Positions 6,619-11,916 of a stretch of 11,916 nt of DNA are shown here, piece by piece; position 1 is the stretch's first letter; every line of letters starts with the position of its first letter. The notes below the pieces were generated by a model. The model did not search any database and was not told where the DNA came from. It saw only the letters and a program-made list of their open reading frames with translations. A program made the position numbers and the translations under genes. The stretch lies in assembly GCA_001995005.1 (NCBI GenBank), contig MDJN01000126.1, forward strand, positions 1 to 11,916. Direction: 5' to 3'. The DNA is from Candidatus Parepulonipiscium sp. PG-Nun2H_MBin03. GTDB lineage: Bacteria; Bacillota; Clostridia; Lachnospirales; Cellulosilyticaceae.

Positions 6619-7727
6619 AACAATTTGCATTAAAAACAAAAGTTAGTCTAATGGATACTTTTAATGAATTTTTAGAAGATATTAATTTGTCAACTGATAC
6701 TGACTGGATTATAGCTGACGAAGCAGTTTATAATATGTTAGGATTAGGAGACAAGTATAAACATATGTTTCCACAAACATATGGAAAAGGTGAGCCAACT
6801 GATAAAATGTTAGACGCAATAAGAAAAGATATGCCTGCGGGTATTAAGAGAATTATTGCTATTGGTGGTGGTACTGTAATAGATATTTCAAAAGCGTTGA
6901 CATTAGACTCAGAAGCAGATAACGTGGAAGATATGTATATGGGCAGGGTACCTGTTACAAAAGGTAGAGAATTAGTGGTAGTCCCTACTACTTGTGGTAC
7001 CGGTTCAGAAGTAACTAATATTAGTATAACAGAACTTACTAATATGAAGACTAAAAAAGGATTAGTTCTTGATATTTTATTCCCAGATAGAGCTGTTTTA
7101 ATTCCAGAATTATTAAAAGGTTTACCATATAGATTTTTTGCAACAAGCTCTGTGGATGCATTAATTCATTGCGTTGAGTCATTTATGTCTCCAAAAGCAA
7201 ATCCGTATACAGAAATGTTTTCGCTAGAAGGTATACGCATGATTATTGAAGGATATAAATATGTATTAGAAAATGGACCTGATTCTTGGGTAGATAAAGT
7301 AGATGAATTTTTAATTGCGAGTAACTTTGGTGGAATTGCATTTGGAAATGCAGGTTGTGCAGCAGTTCATGCTCTAAGTTTTCCTCTAGGGGGAGTGCAC
7401 CACATTCCGCATGGAGAAGCTAATTTACTAATGTTTATGCCTGTATTTACTAAGTATAAAGATAAAAAACCGGTTGGTAAAATCAATCAGTTTGAAAAGA
7501 TTATTGCAGATATCTTAGGTTGTGATAACGAAAAGGCGTTAGATGAGTTCCAAAAATTATTACAAAAAATTATTGCAACTAAACCACTAAAAGAATATGG
7601 AATGATGGAAAATGAAATTGACCAATTTGGTGAAAGCGTTGTAAAAGAACAACAAAGATTGTTAAATAACAACTATGTTGAATTGACACTAGATGAACTA
7701 AAAGCAATTTATAGAAGTTGCTGGTAG
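6615..7727 (+). CDS. 4hbD: 4-hydroxybutyrate dehydrogenase (iron-type alcohol dehydrogenase)
   Basis: Interconverts succinate semialdehyde and 4-hydroxybutyrate with NAD(H). It has 370 residues and resembles, from memory, the Clostridium kluyveri enzyme along its whole length (for example VPTTCGTGSEVTN, GLPYRFFATSSVDALIH and the C-terminal QQRLLNNNY). The nucleotide-binding GGGTVID lies at 84-90. The iron ligands of the family are all present: Asp181, His185, His252 and His266 (in HIPHGEAN). The start ATG overlaps the stop of the transketolase half, and GAGG at 6604-6607 provides the ribosome binding site, so translation is coupled. Family membership is certain; the substrate call rests on the sequence match and on abfD and cat2 downstream. 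Because it is coupled to the transketolase, a different C4 aldehyde is a secondary possibility. Confidence 0.9.
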   Translation: MKQFALKTKVSLMDTFNEFLEDINLSTDTDWIIADEAVYNMLGLGDKYKHMFPQTYGKGEPTDKMLDAIRKDMPAGIKRIIAIGGGTVIDISKALTLDSEADNVEDMYMGRVPVTKGRELVVVPTTCGTGSEVTNISITELTNMKTKKGLVLDILFPDRAVLIPELLKGLPYRFFATSSVDALIHCVESFMSPKANPYTEMFSLEGIRMIIEGYKYVLENGPDSWVDKVDEFLIASNFGGIAFGNAGCAAVHALSFPLGGVHHIPHGEANLLMFMPVFTKYKDKKPVGKINQFEKIIADILGCDNEKALDEFQKLLQKIIATKPLKEYGMMENEIDQFGESVVKEQQRLLNNNYVELTLDELKAIYRSCW

Positions 7728-7732
7728 AAAGT

Positions 7733-7760
7733 GAAGGGTACTAAGATATTAGTGCCCTTT
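7733..7760 (+). terminator. Hairpin terminator after 4hbD
   Basis: A stem of 11 to 12 bp (7733-7744 with 7749-7760) with two G.U pairs and a GATA loop, lying 5 bases after the 4hbD stop. The U-tract is short (TTT then CTAAAC), so termination may be incomplete and some readthrough into abfD is possible. Confidence 0.65.
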
Positions 7761-7852
7761 CTAAACATATCTATGACATTAAAATTAACATATAACAGAG
7801 CTATACGAAGATAAATTACAAAATAACCCATATTTATCTATAATTGTAAAAT

Positions 7853-7867
7853 AAATTTTGAAAATTT
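7853..7867. promoter_or_regulatory. Palindrome immediately upstream of the abfD promoter
   Basis: A perfect 7+1+7 palindrome, AAATTTTGAAAATTT, ends two bases before the -35 box at 7870. Its place fits an operator or an A/T-rich UP element that contacts the RNA polymerase alpha subunit. The surrounding DNA is so AT-rich that chance is a real alternative. It does not match the Rex or Fnr consensus I know. Confidence 0.3.
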
Positions 7868-7869
7868 TA

Positions 7870-7898
7870 TTGACATTTTATTAAATAAATATTATAAT
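7870..7898 (+). promoter_or_regulatory. Consensus sigma-A promoter for abfD-cat2
   Basis: TTGACA (7870-7875) and TATAAT (7893-7898) are both exact consensus hexamers separated by exactly 17 bp. Transcription should start near 7905, giving a leader of about 57 bases before the abfD ATG at 7962. The DNA upstream is very A/T-rich, as for an UP element. The promoter lies after the 4hbD terminator, so abfD-cat2 should form an independent, strongly expressed unit. Confidence 0.88.
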
Positions 7899-7961
7899 TA
7901 ATAAGTAAATTAAAAAAAATATTTAATAAAGTCGATCACACACATAAAGGAGAATACTAAT

Positions 7962-9410
7962 ATGATTTCTAAAGAACAATATATTGAGAGCCTAAGAAAA
8001 ATGAATTTTGATTTATACGTTCTAGGAGAAAAAGTAGACAATGCTGTGGATAACCCGATTATTAGACCTTCATTAAACTCAATTGCAGCGACTTATGAAG
8101 TTGCCGAAGATGAGCAATATGCAGACTTAATGACTGCAACTTCTTCTTTAACTGGCAAAAAAATTAACAGATTTACACATTTACATCAAAATCCTGAAGA
8201 TTTAGTTAAAAAAGTAAAAATGCTACGTCTATTAGGACAAAAAACAGGTTCATGTTTTCAAAGATGCGTAGGAATGGATGCAGCAAATGCAGTATTTTCA
8301 ACAACTTTTGAAACAGACGAAGCATACGGAACAGATTATCACCAAAGATTTATTAAGTTCTGGACATATATTCAAGATAACGACTTTGTAGTAGATGGAG
8401 CAATGACTGACCCAAAAGGTGACCGTTCAAAATCTCCGTCAGCACAAGAAGATCCTGATTTATATTTAAGAGTGGTTGAGCGTAGAGAAGACGGGGTAGT
8501 GGTACGTGGATGTAAAATTCACCAAACTGGTATGGTAAACTCCCATGAAGTATTGGTAATGCCTACAGTTGCTATGCGACCAGCAGATAAAGATTATGCA
8601 ATATCTTTTGCAGTTCCTGCAGATAGTGAAGGCATTTTATTAATATACGGCCGTCAATCATGTGATACACGTAAACTTGAAAAAGATGCGGATATAGACT
8701 TAGGAAACCAAGAATTTGGTGGCCATGAGACAATAGTATACTTTAATGACGTATTTGTACCAAACGAAAGAATTTTTATGGATGGCGAAACCGATTTCGC
8801 AGGAATGATGGTTGAGCGTTTTGCAGGATATCACAGACAATCTTACGGTGGATGTAAAGCTGGCGTAGGTGATGTTTTAATTGGGGCAACTGCATTAGCT
8901 GTAGAATATGCAGGTGCAGAAAAAGCATCTCATGTTAAAGATAAGATAATAGAAATGAACCATTTAAATGAAACTCTATATTCATGCGGATTAGCATGTT
9001 CTGGAGCAGGTAAAAACACAAAAGCCGGCAACTGCCTAGTAGATTTACTGTTAGCTAACGTTTGTAAGCAAAATGTAACTCGTTTCCCTTATGAAATTAC
9101 TAGATTAGCAGAAGACTTAGCAGGTGGATTGATGGTAACTATGCCTTCAGAGCAAGACTATAATAATCCAAAACTTAGACCGATCATAGAAAAATATCTA
9201 AAAGGAGTGGCTAGTGTATCAACTGAAGACAGAATGAGAATATTACGTCTTATCGAAAATATCACTCTAGGAGCAGCTGCTGTAGGATATAGAACAGAGT
9301 CTATGCATGGTGCAGGTTCACCACAAGCTCAAAGAATTATGATTTCTCGCCAAGTAAATATGAACGAGAAAAAACAATTGGCTAAAAACATTGCACACAT
9401 TAAAAACTAA
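7962..9410 (+). CDS. abfD: 4-hydroxybutyryl-CoA dehydratase / vinylacetyl-CoA delta-isomerase
   Basis: Converts 4-hydroxybutyryl-CoA to crotonyl-CoA by a radical mechanism using FAD and a [4Fe-4S] cluster. It has 482 residues and is closely similar along its length to the Clostridium aminobutyricum enzyme. All four cluster ligands are visible and offset by one from that enzyme: Cys98 and Cys102 (SCFQRCVGMD), His291 and Cys298 (HRQSYGGCK). Also conserved are DGAMTDPKGDR, HQTG and the C-terminal YRTESMHGAGSPQAQR. AAAGGAG at 7946-7952 lies 9 bases before the ATG. The enzyme is oxygen-sensitive in known species, in line with a strict anaerobe. It feeds the same crotonyl-CoA pool as Crt, upstream of Bcd. 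The related 4-hydroxyphenylacetate 3-monooxygenase family lacks the cluster ligands, so that alternative is excluded. Confidence 0.97.
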   Translation: MISKEQYIESLRKMNFDLYVLGEKVDNAVDNPIIRPSLNSIAATYEVAEDEQYADLMTATSSLTGKKINRFTHLHQNPEDLVKKVKMLRLLGQKTGSCFQRCVGMDAANAVFSTTFETDEAYGTDYHQRFIKFWTYIQDNDFVVDGAMTDPKGDRSKSPSAQEDPDLYLRVVERREDGVVVRGCKIHQTGMVNSHEVLVMPTVAMRPADKDYAISFAVPADSEGILLIYGRQSCDTRKLEKDADIDLGNQEFGGHETIVYFNDVFVPNERIFMDGETDFAGMMVERFAGYHRQSYGGCKAGVGDVLIGATALAVEYAGAEKASHVKDKIIEMNHLNETLYSCGLACSGAGKNTKAGNCLVDLLLANVCKQNVTRFPYEITRLAEDLAGGLMVTMPSEQDYNNPKLRPIIEKYLKGVASVSTEDRMRILRLIENITLGAAAVGYRTESMHGAGSPQAQRIMISRQVNMNEKKQLAKNIAHIKN

Positions 9411-9430
9411 TTAGGGGGGAATTTAAATAA

Positions 9431-10729
9431 ATGGAAGATATTAAAGAATTATATACTTCAAAACTTGTAACTTCAGATGAAGCTGCTCTAAAAATCAAAT
9501 CCAATGACCGAGTATTTTTCGGTCATGCGGTTGCAGAGCCTACGACTTTAATAGAAGCTTTAGTAAGGAATAAAGAAGAATTCTCAAATGTAGAGATTTG
9601 CCATTTAGTGTATTTGGGTAATCCTGATTATGTACTACCGGAAAATAAAGAGCATTTTAGAAATAACTCTTTATTTGCAGGAGCTGCAACAAGAAAGCCG
9701 ATAGCCGAAAACCGTGCAGATTTTACGCCAATGTATTTTAGTGAGATACCAGGTTGTTTCAGAGATGGGTATATCCCATTAGATGTATATGCATTCCAGT
9801 GTGCACCTCCAGATGAGAATGGGTATGTTAACTTAGGTGTTTCAGTTGACTATGCACTTGCGGGAATTGAAACTGCAAAAACTGTTATTGCAGAAGTTAA
9901 TGATAGAGTTCCTCGTGTAGGCGGAGCTGCACAAGTGCATATTTCTGAAATAGATTATATTATAGAAAGTAATAAAGAAATATTTGAAATAAAACCTCCA
10001 GTCATAGGAGAAGTGGAGAAAAAAATTGGAGCGTATATTGCTGATTTAATTCCAGATGGTGCTACCCTACAATTGGGGATTGGCTCTATGCCAGATGCTA
10101 TTCTAACTTTTTTACATGAGAAAAAAGATTTAGGGATACACACAGAGATGCTTTCGGATGGCGTTATAGATCTTATTGAAAGCGGAGTAATTAATGGTAG
10201 CCAAAAGAATATTAATAAAGGGAAAGTAGTTACTACTTTTATTATGGGTACACGCAGGTTATATGATTTTGTTGATGGTAACCCTATGATAGAAGCTTAC
10301 CCAGTAGATTATACAAATAACCCATATAATATCGCTAAAAATGATAATGTTATAGCAGTTAATGCTTGTATACAAGTAGATTTAATGGGGCAAGTGGTAT
10401 CTGATTGCATAGGTACACGCCAATTTTCTGGAGTAGGAGGCCAAGTAGACTTCGTTCGTGGAGCAAGATTATCAAAAGGTGGCAAAGCTATTATCGCTAT
10501 TGGTTCCACTACAGCAGATGGAAAAATCTCAAAAATTGTACCATTTTTAGACCACGGTGCTGCCGTTACTACTAGTAGAACAGATGTAGATTATATAGTA
10601 ACTGAGTATGGGGTAGCAAGACTACGTGGAAAATGCTTAAGAGAACGTGCAAAATTATTAATAGATATTGCACATCCTAAGTTTAGAGACAGTTTAATGG
10701 AAGAGTTTAATAAAAGATTTCCTAGCTAA
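9431..10729 (+). CDS. cat2: 4-hydroxybutyrate CoA-transferase
   Basis: Activates 4-hydroxybutyrate by moving CoA from acetyl-CoA or a similar short acyl-CoA, giving the substrate of AbfD. It has 432 residues, normal for the Cat2/AbfT family. Glu239 in GIHTEMLSDG corresponds to the glutamate that forms the glutamyl-CoA thioester in the C. aminobutyricum enzyme. Family segments are present: LQLGIGSMPDA, FSGVGGQVDFVRGA and VPFLDHGAAVTTSR. The gene follows abfD after 20 bp; its ribosome binding site contains an uninterrupted run of six G (9414-9419) in an AT-rich region. With no butyrate kinase or other CoA-transferase in view, it could also release butyrate from butyryl-CoA while activating 4-hydroxybutyrate, which is an inference. 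Confidence 0.94.
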   Translation: MEDIKELYTSKLVTSDEAALKIKSNDRVFFGHAVAEPTTLIEALVRNKEEFSNVEICHLVYLGNPDYVLPENKEHFRNNSLFAGAATRKPIAENRADFTPMYFSEIPGCFRDGYIPLDVYAFQCAPPDENGYVNLGVSVDYALAGIETAKTVIAEVNDRVPRVGGAAQVHISEIDYIIESNKEIFEIKPPVIGEVEKKIGAYIADLIPDGATLQLGIGSMPDAILTFLHEKKDLGIHTEMLSDGVIDLIESGVINGSQKNINKGKVVTTFIMGTRRLYDFVDGNPMIEAYPVDYTNNPYNIAKNDNVIAVNACIQVDLMGQVVSDCIGTRQFSGVGGQVDFVRGARLSKGGKAIIAIGSTTADGKISKIVPFLDHGAAVTTSRTDVDYIVTEYGVARLRGKCLRERAKLLIDIAHPKFRDSLMEEFNKRFPS

Positions 10730-10730
10730 T

Positions 10731-10771
10731 AAAAAAATCTAATCTAGTAAAGTTCTAGATTAGATTTTTTT
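10731..10771. terminator. Bidirectional terminator between cat2 and the DUF3810 gene
   Basis: A perfect 17-bp stem (10731-10747 with 10755-10771) with a 7-base loop, TAAAGTT. It starts with seven A and ends with seven T, so it gives a U-tract in transcripts from either strand. It begins 1 base after the cat2 stop and abuts the stop of the convergent minus-strand gene at 10772. Confidence 0.92.
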
Positions 10772-11908
10772 CTATGCATAATATTTGCTATAATAGGCTA
10801 ATAACAGATCTACTACTTTTCCGTAACTTTGGGTTCCAGCCTGCACGCCGTTAGACTTTAAAAAAGCGTTATTTATATTATCCGCAACCACTTCAACTTC
10901 ACCCTCGAATTGATCCCAAAAAGCGTTACCATAGTCTAAATCTCGACGTATTGAATCAGACATAACATTGTTATTAATATTTGCTAATAATTCAAAGTTA
11001 CTAGACGCTAAGGCATTGCTTACGTACGCAATAGATAATAGGTAACCCGAGTATTGAAAGTCAAGATCCGGATGATTTGCACATGTTATAAAAGCTATAA
11101 AATTGCATTGATCTTCAAAACCATATCCACGCTGATGAGCCATCTCATGGCATGTGGTTGATGGAATATACATACTAGGAATAGCAACATTTACATTTGG
11201 TTCACCTGTAAAAGGAGAGTACATTCCTGTAATTGAAGTATAATTTAATAGTGGTGATATCATAAATGGTTTAACATTCCCATAGTTACCTGCAAGAGAA
11301 ATAAACTCGCTACTTAAAGTATCATATCCTAGTTGGGCTCTATTAAATATGTCTTTATAATCACCAAACATTTCTACAACGCCTTCATCATTTTCGGGCA
11401 ATTTCTCTCTTATTCCATCTGCAGTTTCAAGCAGATAACTATACAGTTGGCCTAACTCATCTGTAGTATATTCCGCAATTTCAAGCCCTTCTGCAACACC
11501 AAATTGTGGACGTTTATAATTAAGTCCCCATAATAATTCAAAGCTCGAAAATAAAACGGCAATTATTACGGCAATATTTAATAAGTATCTTCCTAGGATG
11601 ATATAAAATATTTTATAGTTTTTGATTATATTATAAATAGTATATAATAAATATCCAACAAAAAATATCGCAAATAAAAATACTAAAACTTCAAATACAG
11701 AAAATGGGAAAAATCCAACAGAGTAGCTAAGAATTTTTATTATAAATTTATTAATCCCTAATGAATAATATTTTTCCCACCATTCTGGAAATTCTTGATA
11801 ACTTCTATTGAGCAGTAAGGAAAAAGGAATTAATAATAGTAATAATAGCTTGATTATGGTAGATTTTTTTAGATTAGTTTGTTGCATAGTAGGTTTTTGT
11901 AAGTTCAT
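10772..11908 (-). CDS. DUF3810 family membrane protein, putative zinc metallopeptidase
   Basis: Resembles DUF3810 proteins found in Clostridia and Bacteroidota; the function is not established. It has 378 residues from the ATG at 11908. Hydrophobic segments near residues 17-33, 66-90 and 102-124 suggest three membrane helices, followed by a large soluble domain probably outside the membrane. The soluble part contains HEMAH (His254, Glu255, His258) followed by Glu265 in GFEDQCNF, a zincin-like HExxH...E arrangement that predicts a zinc hydrolase. No ribosome binding site is seen in the few bases before the ATG, and the frame stays open to the window edge, so the true start may be upstream. The gene converges on cat2 and shares its terminator; no functional link with butyrate formation is apparent. 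Confidence 0.75.
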   Translation of the reverse strand: MNLQKPTMQQTNLKKSTIIKLLLLLLIPFSLLLNRSYQEFPEWWEKYYSLGINKFIIKILSYSVGFFPFSVFEVLVFLFAIFFVGYLLYTIYNIIKNYKIFYIILGRYLLNIAVIIAVLFSSFELLWGLNYKRPQFGVAEGLEIAEYTTDELGQLYSYLLETADGIREKLPENDEGVVEMFGDYKDIFNRAQLGYDTLSSEFISLAGNYGNVKPFMISPLLNYTSITGMYSPFTGEPNVNVAIPSMYIPSTTCHEMAHQRGYGFEDQCNFIAFITCANHPDLDFQYSGYLLSIAYVSNALASSNFELLANINNNVMSDSIRRDLDYGNAFWDQFEGEVEVVADNINNAFLKSNGVQAGTQSYGKVVDLLLAYYSKYYA

Positions 11909-11916
11909 GTGGTGCA

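Noticed and set aside
7843..7860. Rex-like redox operator upstream of abfD
   Set aside because: TTGTAAAATAAATTTTGA looks superficially like a Rex site, but its outer bases are not dyad-symmetric and it lacks the TTGT...ACAA arms.
1..11916. CRISPR arrays, tRNA or rRNA genes, insertion sequences or phage genes
   Set aside because: None was seen on either strand. No spaced direct repeats, transposase or integrase motifs, or tRNA-like cloverleaf ends were found, and no gene is broken within the window.

Overview
The window comes from an AT-rich, low-GC Gram-positive anaerobe of the class Clostridia. The evidence is the strong AAAGGAG-type ribosome binding sites, a TTGACA/TATAAT promoter and a fermentative butyrate gene set. 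The order crt-hbd-bcd-etfB-etfA is the arrangement familiar from Lachnospiraceae-type butyrate producers rather than the crt-bcd-etfBA-hbd order of Clostridium sensu stricto. The genus cannot be fixed from this sequence alone.

Region 1 (1-4714) is the crotonyl-CoA to butyryl-CoA block: crt (its 5' end lies outside the window), hbd, a 231-bp gap, bcd, etfB and etfA, closed by a strong hairpin terminator. Region 2 (4715-7760) is a tight three-gene unit. It holds the N- and C-terminal halves of a split transketolase and an iron-type 4-hydroxybutyrate dehydrogenase. The genes overlap by 1 and 4 bp, and a hairpin ends the unit. Region 3 (7761-10771) has a perfect-consensus sigma-A promoter driving abfD (4-hydroxybutyryl-CoA dehydratase) and cat2 (4-hydroxybutyrate CoA-transferase). 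It ends in a long hairpin that can terminate both strands. Region 4 (10772-11916) carries a convergent minus-strand gene for a DUF3810 membrane protein with an HExxH motif.

Together the plus-strand genes encode this route: succinate semialdehyde -> 4-hydroxybutyrate (4HbD) -> 4-hydroxybutyryl-CoA (Cat2) -> crotonyl-CoA (AbfD) -> butyryl-CoA (Bcd with EtfAB). Crt and Hbd supply crotonyl-CoA from the acetyl-CoA side, so two carbon streams meet at crotonyl-CoA. Succinate-semialdehyde dehydrogenase (sucD), succinyl-CoA transferase (cat1) and thiolase are not present in the window.

The most unusual feature is the split transketolase, translationally coupled to the 4-hydroxybutyrate dehydrogenase. 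By eye it keeps the ThDP machinery and most active-site histidines. However, its C-terminal half has replaced the residues that in canonical transketolases contact the substrate hydroxyls and phosphate (His->Asp116, Asp->Asn124, Ser->Ala44). This suggests a substrate other than an ordinary sugar phosphate, possibly linked to a C4 aldehyde such as succinate semialdehyde. That link is an inference from context.
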